Made by a program: the position numbers and the translations under genes. The notes under the pieces were generated by a model. The model was not told the DNA's origin and searched no databases. It saw nothing but the letters and a program-made list of their open reading frames with translations. From Thiobacillus sp. UBA2597 (GTDB lineage Bacteria > Pseudomonadota > Gammaproteobacteria > Burkholderiales > Thiobacillaceae), in NCBI GenBank assembly GCA_002339725.1, contig DDKN01000121.1, positions 1,539-13,294 of the forward strand: a stretch of DNA of 11,756 nt, given 5' to 3'. Of the stretch, positions 1 to 7,222 are shown one piece after another (position 1 is the first letter of the stretch; each line of letters begins with the position of its first letter).

Positions 1-182
1 TGATCTATTTCGACAAGCCGACCCAATACAAGATCCTGCAGCAGATGAAGCCCCTGCTCAAACCCGACGGCCTGCTCTTTCTCGGCCATTCCGAGGCGCT
101 TTACCATGCCTCGGATCTGTTCCGCCTGCGCGGCCAGACGGTCTACGTCCACGCCGAGGCGGCCGGGGACAAGGCAAAATGA
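1..182 (+). CDS. cheR: Chemotaxis protein methyltransferase CheR, C-terminal end (partial)
   Basis: The window opens inside this gene; the first complete codon is at base 3 and the stop is TGA at 180-182, leaving 59 residues. They read IYFDKPTQYK...MKPLLKPDGLLFLGHSEAL, the usual C-terminal stretch of the CheR SAM-dependent methyltransferase domain, where GLLFLGHSE is a conserved late strand. CheR methylates glutamates on chemoreceptors in the cytoplasm and is countered by CheB. The stop overlaps the cheD start in an ATGA arrangement (4 nt), so the two are probably translationally coupled. The catalytic N-terminal part lies outside the window, so its integrity cannot be judged. Confidence 0.9.
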   Translation, partial: IYFDKPTQYKILQQMKPLLKPDGLLFLGHSEALYHASDLFRLRGQTVYVHAEAAGDKAK

Positions 183-787
183 GTCATCCGGCCTACGAGG
201 AAGTTCTCGCCCCGAACCAGTATTACGACCGTAATTTCCAGATCGAGGCGACCAAGCTCCTGCCCGGCGAGTATTACGTGACCGGGCGCGACATGCTGCT
301 GGTGACGGTGCTCGGCTCGTGCGTCGCGGCCTGCATCCGCGACCCGAAGACCGGCATCGGCGGCATGAATCACTTCATGCTGCCGGAGAGCGGCGATGCC
401 GACAATGTGCTGTCGGCATCCGCCCGCTACGGCAGTTATGCCATGGAGGTGTTGATCAACCAGTTGATCAAGCTGGGCGCCAACCGCAGCCGGCTCGAGG
501 CCAAGGTGTTCGGCGGTGCCGCCGTCCTGCGCGGCTTCACCACGGTCAACGTGGGTGAGAGCAACAGCGAATTCGTGCTCGACTATCTCGCCAACGAGAA
601 GATCCGGGTCGTGTCCCAAGACCTGCGTGGCCTTTATCCGCGCAAGGTGTATTTCTTTCCCGCCAGTGGCCGGGTTTTGGTCAAGACCCTGAAGACCGTG
701 CACAACAACACCATCATCGAACGCGAGCAGGAATACGGCAGCCGGCTCAAGTCGTCCACCATCGCCGGCGACGTGGAGTTGTTCTGA
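179..787 (+). CDS. cheD: Chemoreceptor glutamine deamidase CheD
   Basis: A 202-residue protein matching CheD, which deamidates specific glutamines on methyl-accepting chemotaxis proteins and, in some bacteria, interacts with CheC. The catalytic centre is visible: Cys48 in LGSCVAACIRD and His65 in GGMNHFMLP, 17 residues apart as in characterised CheD proteins, with Thr43 just upstream of the Cys. An N-terminal extension of about 25 residues precedes the conserved core, which starts near LLPGEYYVTG. The start ATG overlaps the cheR stop. The order cheR-cheD-cheB is typical of proteobacterial chemotaxis operons. Nothing looks broken. Confidence 0.95.
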   Translation: MSHPAYEEVLAPNQYYDRNFQIEATKLLPGEYYVTGRDMLLVTVLGSCVAACIRDPKTGIGGMNHFMLPESGDADNVLSASARYGSYAMEVLINQLIKLGANRSRLEAKVFGGAAVLRGFTTVNVGESNSEFVLDYLANEKIRVVSQDLRGLYPRKVYFFPASGRVLVKTLKTVHNNTIIEREQEYGSRLKSSTIAGDVELF

Positions 788-839
788 TGCGGCACCCTGC
801 GTACCCGCTTATGCCTGTTTCCGCCTGACCCAGTTCATC

Positions 840-1886
840 ATGACGAAAATCAAGGTTTTGATCATCGACGATTCGGCCCTGATCCGCAGCGTGCTCAAGG
901 AGCTGATCAACAGTCAGCCCGACATGGAGGTGGTGGGGCAGGCGCCCGACCCGCTGACCGCGCGCGAGCTAATCAAGCAGCTCAACCCCGACGTGCTCAC
1001 CCTGGATGTCGAGATGCCGCGCATGGACGGCCTGGCGTTTCTGGAAAAACTCATGCGCCTGCGCCCAATGCCGGTGGTGATGATCTCAACCCTGACCGAG
1101 CAGGGCTCCGCGGTGACGCTCAAGGCTTTGGAGCTGGGCGCGGTCGACTTCATCGCCAAGCCCAAGCTCGACGTGCGCGAAGGCCTGCAGGAGTTGACCG
1201 AGGACATCGCCGGACGCATCCGCGCCGCCGCGCGCGCCCGGGTGCGGCGGCACGGCCTGGAGCGCCCAAGCCCGGCCCCGCAACCGATCGCCGGCCGGGT
1301 GCTGCACAACACCGAACGGGTGATCTTCATCGGCTCTTCGACCGGCGGCACCGAGGCCCTGAAGGAGGTGCTGACCCGGATGCCGGCGGACTCGCCCCCC
1401 ATCATGATGACCCAGCACATGCCCGAGGCCTTCACCAAATCCTTCGCCCAGCGCCTGGACAGCTTGTCCGCCCTCAAGGTGAAGGAAGGCGAGCACAACG
1501 AGCGCCTGCTGCCCGGTCACGCCTATCTGGCGCCCGGCCACTCCCACATGCTGGTACGCCGCAGCGGTTCCAATTACTACGTCGAGTTGTCGCAATCGGC
1601 GCCGGTGAACCGGCATCGCCCTTCGGTCGACGTTTTGTTTCACAGCGCCGCCCAGGCCGCCGGCCACAATGCCATCGCCGTCATACTCACCGGCATGGGC
1701 AAGGACGGCGCCGCCGGCATGCTCGCCATGCGCCAGGCCGGCGCCTACACCATTGCCCAGGACGAGGCGACCTGCGTGGTCTATGGCATGCCCAAGGCGG
1801 CGGTCGAGATTGGCGCCGTGCTCGAAGTCGCGCCCCTGCAGAGCATCGCCGGGCGCATTCTGGACCGGCTGTCACAGCGTGGCTGA
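840..1886 (+). CDS. cheB: Chemotaxis response regulator protein-glutamate methylesterase CheB
   Basis: A 348-residue protein of standard CheB length. The receiver domain covers about residues 1-120, with acidic pocket Asp10/Asp11, phospho-acceptor Asp56 in LTLDVEMPRMDG, Thr84 and Lys107. A basic, proline-containing linker (about 125-155) leads to the methylesterase domain (about 160-345). The catalytic triad can be placed as Ser167 (IGSSTGG), His193 (QHMP) and Asp289 (TGMGKDG); the 26- and 122-residue spacings equal those of enterobacterial CheB (Ser164/His190/Asp286). CheB removes receptor methyl esters when phosphorylated by CheA. It starts 52 bp after cheD with no clear Shine-Dalgarno sequence, so translation may depend on the upstream genes. 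Confidence 0.96.
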   Translation: MTKIKVLIIDDSALIRSVLKELINSQPDMEVVGQAPDPLTARELIKQLNPDVLTLDVEMPRMDGLAFLEKLMRLRPMPVVMISTLTEQGSAVTLKALELGAVDFIAKPKLDVREGLQELTEDIAGRIRAAARARVRRHGLERPSPAPQPIAGRVLHNTERVIFIGSSTGGTEALKEVLTRMPADSPPIMMTQHMPEAFTKSFAQRLDSLSALKVKEGEHNERLLPGHAYLAPGHSHMLVRRSGSNYYVELSQSAPVNRHRPSVDVLFHSAAQAAGHNAIAVILTGMGKDGAAGMLAMRQAGAYTIAQDEATCVVYGMPKAAVEIGAVLEVAPLQSIAGRILDRLSQRG

Positions 1887-1890
1887 CGCC

Positions 1891-1917
1891 TTGAACCCGG
1901 GCCAGGCGCGCTATCAT
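1891..1917 (+). promoter_or_regulatory. Possible weak promoter upstream of the STAS gene
   Basis: TTGAAC at 1891-1896 and TATCAT at 1912-1917 resemble sigma-70 -35 and -10 boxes in the cheB-STAS gap. The 15-bp spacer is shorter than the 17 bp optimum, so the call is tentative. It would let the STAS/phosphatase pair be transcribed separately from the che genes. Confidence 0.2.
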
Positions 1918-1937
1918 GCCGGTGGCATCCGTTTTTT
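1916..1937 (+). terminator. Possible weak intrinsic terminator or attenuator after cheB
   Basis: A 5-bp hairpin (ATGCC at 1916-1920, loop GGT, GGCAT at 1924-1928) is followed after three bases by six T residues (1932-1937). A T6 run is rare in this GC-rich sequence and its position 30-50 nt after the cheB stop fits a terminator. The stem is short, so partial termination or chance are both possible. Confidence 0.35.
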
Positions 1938-1961
1938 CTGAGTGCTTGAACGAGGCTTACC

Positions 1962-2270
1962 ATGCAAATCACGACGCATTCCGCCAACAACCAAACCACC
2001 CTGGCCTTGAACGGCCGTTTCGATTTTCACACCCATCGCGATTTCCGCAGCGCGTATGAACAGGCCCTGGAGGACGCCGCGACGCGCGAAGTGGTCATCG
2101 ACCTGGGCGGCGTCGATTACCTCGACAGCTCGGCCCTGGGCATGCTGCTGCTTCTGCGCGAGCGGGCCGAAAGCATGGGCAAGACCGTGTCCCTGACCCG
2201 GATGCAGGGCACGGTGAAGCAGGTACTCGACGTCGCCAACTTCGACAAGATCTTCGTCATGAAGGGTTGA
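1962..2270 (+). CDS. STAS-domain anti-sigma factor antagonist, HsbA-like
   Basis: A single STAS domain of 102 residues, the normal size for SpoIIAA/RsbV/HsbA-type proteins. These bind an anti-sigma factor or kinase when unphosphorylated and are inactivated by phosphorylation on a serine. The site is visible in VDYLDSSALGMLLLL: Asp55-Ser56-Ser57, with Ser57 aligning to the phosphorylated serine of SpoIIAA. GAGG at 1952-1955, 6 nt before the ATG, is a good ribosome binding site. The next gene, 12 bp downstream, encodes both a PP2C phosphatase and a HATPase domain, so it is the likely partner that sets this protein's phosphorylation state. The pairing resembles HsbA-HsbR of the Pseudomonas HptB pathway; that parallel is from memory of the family and rests on domain order. 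Confidence 0.88.
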   Translation: MQITTHSANNQTTLALNGRFDFHTHRDFRSAYEQALEDAATREVVIDLGGVDYLDSSALGMLLLLRERAESMGKTVSLTRMQGTVKQVLDVANFDKIFVMKG

Positions 2271-2282
2271 GCGGGGCCGACG

Positions 2283-3983
2283 ATGCGCCCGCTCAAGGTC
2301 CTGGTCGTCGACGACACCCTGGCCAACGCCAAGTTGGTCCAATCGGTGGTCGACCGGCTCGGCCACCGCTCGTTTCTGGCCGAAAACGGTCAGCGCGCCC
2401 TGGAGCTGTTCGAGACCGAGCAACCCGATCTGGTGTTGATGGACGTGATGATGCCGGTGATGGACGGCATCAGCGCCACGCGCGAGCTGCGCGAGCGCCT
2501 GCGCGCCGGCAAGCGCTGGGTGCCGATCCTGTTGTTATCGGCGCTGGATGACATCAGCGACATCGTGCGCGGGCTCGAGGCCGGCGCCGATGACTATGTG
2601 GTCAAGCCGGTCAACATCCAGCTGCTCAAGGCCAAGATCCAGAACTTCACCCATCAGGTCGAGATGCAGGAGCAGATCCTGCAGCATACGACCGAGCTGG
2701 AACGCTGGCACGCCATGGCCCAGCAGCAGTCCGAGCTGGGCAGCCATATCATGGACCGGCTGATCAACACCGAGGGCCTGCGCAACACCCTGGTCAGCCA
2801 GTTCAACATCCCGGCGGAGACCTTCAGCGGTGACCTGATCTGCGCCGCGCGCACCCCGGACAACATCCTGCACCTGTTGCTGGCCGACGCCACCGGCCAC
2901 GGCCTGCCGGCGGCGCTGACCGCCATTCCCATCGCCAGCGCCTTCTACCGCATGACCGAAAAGGGATTTCCGATCGCCAGCATCGCCCGCGAAATGAATC
3001 TCAAGCTGCGCGAGTTCCTGCCGGCCGACCGTTTCGTGGCCGCTACCCTGGCGGCAATCAATGTCAACGACCAGGTCGTCGAGGTATGGAACGGCGGCAA
3101 CCCGAGCGCCCTGCTGATCGCCGAAAACGGCGCGCTGTTGAAGGAATGGCGCTCGCGCCACCCGCCGCTCGGGGTACTGCCCGCAGCGGCCTTTTCCGAA
3201 CAGATCGAGGCCATCGGCTATCAGGAAGACTGCAACCTGCTGATCTGCTCCGACGGCCTGTGGGAGGCGGAAAACGCCGAAGGACGCCGCATCGAGCGCG
3301 ACCGGATTCTGGCTCTGTTCGCCGCCACCGGCAGGGAGCAACACCTGGCCGGTCTGCAGGCCCTGGTGCAGAACCATCTGGCCGGCGCGCCCGCCCTGGA
3401 CGACATCTCCGGCCTGCTGGCCTGGATTCCGATCGAACGGCGCAGTCTGCCGCGGGTCGCCGCCCAACCCGAGCGGTCCCATCTGGTGCACAGCGGCGAA
3501 TGGCATTTGGCGGTGTCCTACTGGGCCGAAGAGCTGAAGTCCCTGGACGTGGTGCCCGCCCTGCTCGATCTGATCTGCCAGGTGCCTGTGCTCAAGCCGC
3601 ACAAGGGGTCGCTCTTCATCATCCTGTCCGAGCTCTATAACAACGCGCTGGATCACGGTCTGCTCGGGCTCGATTCCAGCCTCAAGGCCGGCGGCGGCTT
3701 CGAGCTGTACATGCAGCAGCGGGAAGCAAGCCTGGCCCGGCTGAGCGAGGGCCGGATCGACATGAGCTTCTGGCTGCACAGCACTGACAACGAAAGCGTG
3801 CTCGACATCAAGGTATCCGACACCGGGCCCGGTTTCGACTACACCCGCTATCTGGACGAGGAAAGCCTGCTCAAGCAGACCGCACTGCCGCACGGGCGCG
3901 GCCTGGCCCTGATCCGCAGCCTGTGCAGTCAGCTGCGTTATGCCGGCAACGGCAACCAGGTGATCGCCCGCTACGTGCTGTAG
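2283..3983 (+). CDS. Response regulator fused to PP2C (SpoIIE/RsbU-type) phosphatase and HATPase domain, HsbR-like
   Basis: A 566-residue cytoplasmic three-domain protein. Residues 1-120 are a receiver (Asp10/Asp11, phospho-acceptor Asp54 in LVLMDVMMP, Ser86, Lys108). A helical linker (about 120-165) leads to a PP2C domain (about 170-385) with metal-binding acidic residues in FSGDL (Asp184), ADATGHG (Asp202), CSDGLWE (Asp324) and LDDISG (Asp373/374). A GHKL ATPase domain (about 405-566) shows an N-box (ELYNNALDHG, Asn454), a G1 box (SDTGPGF, Asp513) and a GRGLALI lid. The architecture equals HsbR of Pseudomonas, which can dephosphorylate or phosphorylate its STAS partner depending on receiver phosphorylation; the adjacent STAS gene fits that. 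No membrane segment is visible. It ends 12 bp before the convergent ptsI stop. Confidence 0.9.
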   Translation: MRPLKVLVVDDTLANAKLVQSVVDRLGHRSFLAENGQRALELFETEQPDLVLMDVMMPVMDGISATRELRERLRAGKRWVPILLLSALDDISDIVRGLEAGADDYVVKPVNIQLLKAKIQNFTHQVEMQEQILQHTTELERWHAMAQQQSELGSHIMDRLINTEGLRNTLVSQFNIPAETFSGDLICAARTPDNILHLLLADATGHGLPAALTAIPIASAFYRMTEKGFPIASIAREMNLKLREFLPADRFVAATLAAINVNDQVVEVWNGGNPSALLIAENGALLKEWRSRHPPLGVLPAAAFSEQIEAIGYQEDCNLLICSDGLWEAENAEGRRIERDRILALFAATGREQHLAGLQALVQNHLAGAPALDDISGLLAWIPIERRSLPRVAAQPERSHLVHSGEWHLAVSYWAEELKSLDVVPALLDLICQVPVLKPHKGSLFIILSELYNNALDHGLLGLDSSLKAGGGFELYMQQREASLARLSEGRIDMSFWLHSTDNESVLDIKVSDTGPGFDYTRYLDEESLLKQTALPHGRGLALIRSLCSQLRYAGNGNQVIARYVL

Positions 3984-3995
3984 CCGGGCAAGACG

Positions 3996-5717
3996 TCAAC
4001 CGTTCAGGCGCTCGAGCAGGGTCTGGATGCGCCGGGGCTCCCCGGCCTTGAGCAGCTTGCCGACCTGGGGCGCGATCTCGCCGAGATGGCTGCGCAGCAC
4101 CTGCTGCTTGACCGGCAGCAGATGGGCCGGGTGCATGGAAAAGCTGCGCAGACCCAAGCCCAGCAGCAGCCGGGTCAACTTGGGATCGCCGGCCATCTCG
4201 CCACAGACCGAGACCGGCTTCTTCAGGCGCCGGCCGACCGCCAGGGTATGCCGGATCAACTGGATCACGCCCGGATGCAGCGGGTCGTACAGATGCGCCA
4301 CCGTATCGTCGGTGCGGTCGATCGCCAGGGTGTACTGGATCAAATCATTGGTGCCGATCGACAGGAAGTCGAGCTTCCTGGCAAACCACTCCGCCGCCAG
4401 GGCGGCGGCAGGGATCTCGATCATGCCGCCGACCGGGATCGTCTCGTCGAACAAATGGCCTTCCTGGCGCAGGCCGGCCTTGGCCTGTTCGATCAGGGCC
4501 AGGGCCTGATCGAGTTCGACCAGGCTGGCCAACATGGGCAGCAGGATGCGCGCCCGGCCATGCTGGCTGGCGCGCAAAATGGCGCGCAACTGGGTCAGGA
4601 ACAGTTGCGGCTCGGACAGGCAGAGCCGGATCGCACGCAGGCCCAAAGCCGGGTTGACACTGGCCTGGGGCAGCCAGGCCAGCGATTTGTCGGCGCCGAC
4701 GTCGAGGGTGCGGATCACCACCGGCCGTCCCTTCATCGCCTGTACCACGTGGCGGTAGGCCTCGAACTGCTCTTCCTCCGACGGCAGGTCGGCCCGGTTC
4801 AGGAACAGGAATTCGCTGCGGAACAGGCCGATGCCGGCCGCCTTTTCCTCCAGCGCCTCCTGCACGTCCTGCGGCATGTCGATGTTGGCCAAAAGCTCCA
4901 CCTCGATGCCGTCGAGCGTGGTCGACGGGCTGGTCTTGAGCCGCTTGAGCTTTTGCTGCTCCAGGCGCCACTGGTTGTGGCGCAGCCGGTATTCCTCGAG
5001 GATGGTGCTGTCGGGATCGACGATCACCACGCCGTTGACGCCGTCGACGATCAGCATGTCGCCTTCGTTGATCAGGCCGCGCGCGTTGTGCAGCGCCATC
5101 ACCGAGGGGATGTTCAGGCTGCGCGCGAGGATGGCAGTGTGCGAGGTGGTGCCGCCCAGATCGGTGATGAAGGCGGCGAAGCTCTGGCGCTTGAACAACA
5201 CCATGTCGGAGGGCGACAGGTCATGGGCGACCAGCACTGAGGGTTCGTCCGCCACCTTGAGCGGGGCGTGGCCCGGGTGGCCCATCAGGGCCTTGAGGAT
5301 CTTGTCCGCCACCTGGCGCACGTCGTGCTTGCGCTCGCGCAGATAGGCATCCTCGATCGCCTCGAACTGGCCGATCAGGGCCTCGGTCTGCTGGGCCAGG
5401 GCCCATTCGGCATTGCACCGGGTGTCCCGGATCAGCTGCTTGGGCACCTCGGCGATCAGGGAGTCGTCGAGGAACATCAGATGCAGATCGAGGAAGGCGG
5501 CCAGTTCCGCCGGCGCCCCTTCCGGGATATGGTCGCGCGTGGCCAGCATCTCGGCCCGCACCTGCTCGATCGCCTCGGCGAAGCGCGCCACCTCCTCGGC
5601 CACATGCTCCTCGCGCAGCACATAATGCGGCACCTCCAGCCGGGCATGGGAATAGAGCTGGGCGCGGCCGATGGCATAGCCGCCGGAGACGCCGATGCCG
5701 TGCAGGGTGAAGCTCAT
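3996..5717 (-). CDS. ptsI: Phosphoenolpyruvate-protein phosphotransferase, PTS Enzyme I
   Basis: A 573-residue protein of standard Enzyme I length. It takes phosphate from PEP and passes it to HPr. The N-terminal HPr-binding/phosphohistidine region contains the active histidine His193 in GGTTSHTAILAR (His189 in E. coli). The C-terminal PEP-binding TIM barrel shows LFRSEFLF, an arginine-rich segment ending in GLRAIRLCL, SIGTNDLIQYTLAIDR, and catalytic Cys505 in VCGEMAGD. The ATG was chosen because the protein then begins with the family-typical short strand and GIGVSGGYAIG. The start itself lacks a Shine-Dalgarno sequence, but overlaps the stop of an upstream mini-ORF. It is the last gene of the EIIA-ptsH-ptsI set. 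Confidence 0.97.
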   Translation of the reverse strand: MSFTLHGIGVSGGYAIGRAQLYSHARLEVPHYVLREEHVAEEVARFAEAIEQVRAEMLATRDHIPEGAPAELAAFLDLHLMFLDDSLIAEVPKQLIRDTRCNAEWALAQQTEALIGQFEAIEDAYLRERKHDVRQVADKILKALMGHPGHAPLKVADEPSVLVAHDLSPSDMVLFKRQSFAAFITDLGGTTSHTAILARSLNIPSVMALHNARGLINEGDMLIVDGVNGVVIVDPDSTILEEYRLRHNQWRLEQQKLKRLKTSPSTTLDGIEVELLANIDMPQDVQEALEEKAAGIGLFRSEFLFLNRADLPSEEEQFEAYRHVVQAMKGRPVVIRTLDVGADKSLAWLPQASVNPALGLRAIRLCLSEPQLFLTQLRAILRASQHGRARILLPMLASLVELDQALALIEQAKAGLRQEGHLFDETIPVGGMIEIPAAALAAEWFARKLDFLSIGTNDLIQYTLAIDRTDDTVAHLYDPLHPGVIQLIRHTLAVGRRLKKPVSVCGEMAGDPKLTRLLLGLGLRSFSMHPAHLLPVKQQVLRSHLGEIAPQVGKLLKAGEPRRIQTLLERLNG

Positions 5718-5782
5718 GCGGCGCCGGGCGTGTCCGCCCGCTGCGTTTGCCCGCCGGCTTGCGGCGCCTGGCCTTGCACCAT
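5714..5782 (-). CDS. Possible 22-codon mini-ORF coupling ptsH to ptsI
   Basis: On the minus strand an ATG (5782-5780) lies 2 nt after the ptsH stop and opens a 22-codon frame beginning MVQGQAPQAGG, whose TGA (5716-5714) overlaps the ptsI ATG as ATGA. A GAGGGGG sequence, 7 nt before the mini-ORF ATG and inside the last ptsH codons, is a strong Shine-Dalgarno match; ptsI has none of its own. The inferred role is delivery of ribosomes to ptsI by termination-reinitiation. The peptide has no recognisable domain and may have no function. It could equally be chance in GC-rich spacer DNA. Confidence 0.3.
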   Translation of the reverse strand: MVQGQAPQAGGQTQRADTPGAA

Positions 5783-5784
5783 GC

Positions 5785-6054
5785 TCATTCCCCCTCGCCG
5801 AATTTGTCTGCGATCAACGCAACCAGGGCGTCGGCCGCCTCGGCCTCGTCCGGGCCGGCCACCTCCAGCTTGAGCCGGGTGCCCTTGGCCGCGGCCAGCA
5901 TCATGACCCCCATGATGCTCTTGGCATTGACCCGGCGGCTGTCGCGCGAAAGCCAGACCTCGGATTGAAACTGGCCGGCCAGTTTGGTCAGCTTGGCCGA
6001 GGCGCGGGCATGCAGCCCCAGCTTGTTGACGATCTCGACCTCGCGCTCAAGCAT
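5785..6054 (-). CDS. ptsH: Phosphocarrier protein HPr
   Basis: An 89-residue HPr, the small cytoplasmic protein that carries phosphate from Enzyme I to EIIA proteins. The active histidine is His15 in KLGLHARASAKL. The regulatory-site region is also present: Ser46 in NAKSIMGVMML, the residue phosphorylated by HPr kinase where that enzyme exists. No HPr kinase gene lies in the window. The ATG at 6054 puts His15 and Ser46 at their canonical numbers; a longer frame starting at a GTG would only add residues read through the EIIA gene. The start overlaps the end of the EIIA gene by 8 nt, which implies co-translation. Confidence 0.96.
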   Translation of the reverse strand: MLEREVEIVNKLGLHARASAKLTKLAGQFQSEVWLSRDSRRVNAKSIMGVMMLAAAKGTRLKLEVAGPDEAEAADALVALIADKFGEGE

Positions 6055-6442
6055 GGCAATGGGTGACATGGAAAATGCCTTCGCCGCCGCCCTTGAGGGC
6101 ACGCGTGACCAGGGCCGGCAGCGACTCGTGCCGATAGTTGAGGACCTTGAGCAGCATGGGCAGGTTGACCCCGGCCACCAGTTCGACCCGGCCCGGCTGG
6201 ATCAGGCTGCACAGCATGTTGCAGGGCGTGGCGCCATAGATGTCGGCCATGACCAGCACGCCATCGCCGCTGTCCAGCTCGGCCAGCTGGGCCTTCGCCA
6301 CGGCGAGGATCTCGTCGGTGTTGGAGCAGTCGCGCACGTCGAGCGCCAACAGTTTGGCCGGCCGGCTGCCCAGCACATAGGTGGCGCATTCGACAAGGCT
6401 CTCGCCCAGGGTGCCGTGGGCGACGATGAGTAGACCGATCAT
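6047..6442 (-). CDS. PTS EIIA component, mannose/fructose (EIIA-Man) family
   Basis: A 131-residue stand-alone EIIA domain of the mannose family. It accepts phosphate from HPr on His9 in IGLLIVAHGTLG, matching His10 of E. coli EIIA-Man. Other family signatures are VLVMADIYGATPCN and VAGVNLPMLLKVL. No EIIB, EIIC or EIID gene is present, so a sugar transport role is unlikely from this locus; in beta-proteobacteria such EIIA-HPr-EI sets are thought to be regulatory. The ATG at 6442 gives the family-typical N-terminus; a TTG four codons upstream (6454) is possible but less likely. No Shine-Dalgarno is evident. It appears to be the first gene of the minus-strand operon. Confidence 0.92.
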   Translation of the reverse strand: MIGLLIVAHGTLGESLVECATYVLGSRPAKLLALDVRDCSNTDEILAVAKAQLAELDSGDGVLVMADIYGATPCNMLCSLIQPGRVELVAGVNLPMLLKVLNYRHESLPALVTRALKGGGEGIFHVTHCHA

Positions 6443-6471
6443 GTAGACTGGCAATCAATAACGACCGCGCC

Positions 6472-6477
6472 ATTTTA
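6472..6477 (-). promoter_or_regulatory. Possible -10 element for the EIIA-ptsH-ptsI operon
   Basis: TAAAAT on the minus strand, 29 nt upstream of the EIIA ATG, in the 49-bp divergent gap, preceded by GGG. It is AT-rich against a GC-rich background. No matching -35 box is seen at 16-18 bp, so this is a tentative call. A similar GTAAAAT occurs before the large oxidoreductase gene. Confidence 0.3.
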
Positions 6478-6491
6478 CCCTTGGCCCCGCC

Positions 6492-7205
6492 ATGGCCCGC
6501 ATCCTTTTTATACTGAGTTCGGCTCGTGCCTTACCCCTAAGGGATGGCCGCGAGATCGCCACCGGCTTTTGGGCCCAGGAGTTCATCCCGCCGCTGGAGG
6601 CCTTTCGCGCCGCCGGTCATGGGGTCGACATCGCCACCCCGAACGGCCGGCCGGCGGTACTCGATGCCTTGTGCCTGGCGCCCGAATTCCACCGGGACGA
6701 CCCCGGCCGCCCGGCCCGGCTGCAAAGCGCCCTCGCCGCCCTGCCCGATTGGCGCACCCCCCTGGCGGCCGCCGCACTCGATCACGCCGCCTACGCCGCC
6801 CTGTTCCTGCCCGGCGGCCATGGCCCGGTGGTGGACCTGGCCGACGACCCGGCCATCGGCCGTCTGGTGGCCGCCCTGCATGGGGCCGGCGGTCTCATCG
6901 GCGCCATCTGCCACGGCCCGGCCGGCCTGCTGCCGGCACGCACGGCCGGCCACTGGCCCTTCGCCGGCTACCGTATGACCTGCTTCTCGCCCGAGGAGGA
7001 ACGCGCGGCCGGCCTGGCCGAGCGCCTGCCCTGGCTATTGCCCGACCGCCTGCAGGCGCTGGGTGCCGTGCTTTCCTTCGCGCCGCCCGGCCAGCCCCAT
7101 GTCGTTGCCGACCGGCGCCTGTTCACCGGCCAGAACCCGGCCTCGGCAGCCGGCCTGGCCCAGGCCATGCTCGACGCGCTGGCCACAACCGACGCGGGGT
7201 TATAA
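6492..7205 (+). CDS. DJ-1/PfpI-superfamily protein (Hsp31-like class I glutamine amidotransferase fold)
   Basis: A 237-residue protein of the DJ-1/PfpI family. It opens with MARILFILSSAR, the usual first strand, followed by a TGFWAQEFIPP segment with acidic residue Glu30, the LFLPGGHGPV strand-loop, and the nucleophile elbow AICHGPAGLL with Cys140 followed by His141. These features match the Hsp31-like branch, whose members are reported as glyoxalase III/deglycase-type enzymes or holding chaperones for oxidative and carbonyl stress; the actual activity here cannot be told from sequence. No signal peptide is seen, so it should be cytoplasmic. It is divergent from EIIA with 49 bp between the starts, and no Shine-Dalgarno is visible before the ATG. 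Confidence 0.85.
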   Translation: MARILFILSSARALPLRDGREIATGFWAQEFIPPLEAFRAAGHGVDIATPNGRPAVLDALCLAPEFHRDDPGRPARLQSALAALPDWRTPLAAAALDHAAYAALFLPGGHGPVVDLADDPAIGRLVAALHGAGGLIGAICHGPAGLLPARTAGHWPFAGYRMTCFSPEEERAAGLAERLPWLLPDRLQALGAVLSFAPPGQPHVVADRRLFTGQNPASAAGLAQAMLDALATTDAGL

Positions 7206-7222
7206 AAGCCACGCCGGCCAAG

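Noticed and set aside
787..828. 13-codon frame starting on the cheD stop (TGATG) before cheB
   Set aside because: It ends 11 nt before the cheB ATG, has no overlap with it, and shows no dedicated ribosome binding site; weaker than the ptsH-ptsI case.
2535..3893. A 452-codon antisense frame across the REC-PP2C-HATPase gene
   Set aside because: Same GC-rich shadow effect; the sense protein has all expected motifs.
3984..3995. Bidirectional terminator between the convergent phosphatase and ptsI genes
   Set aside because: The gap is only 12 bp and neither it nor the adjoining bases show a stem with a T tract.
4086..5240. A 384-codon plus-strand frame opposite ptsI
   Set aside because: The sequence is Gln/His/Arg/Gly-rich with no domain, and is opposite a complete Enzyme I.
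6054..6102. GTG start extending HPr by 16 residues
   Set aside because: The ATG at 6054 gives canonical His15 and Ser46 numbering; the extension would only increase overlap with EIIA.
6509..6514. TATACT resembling a -10 box
   Set aside because: It lies inside the DJ-1 family coding region just after its start and has no -35 box at normal spacing.
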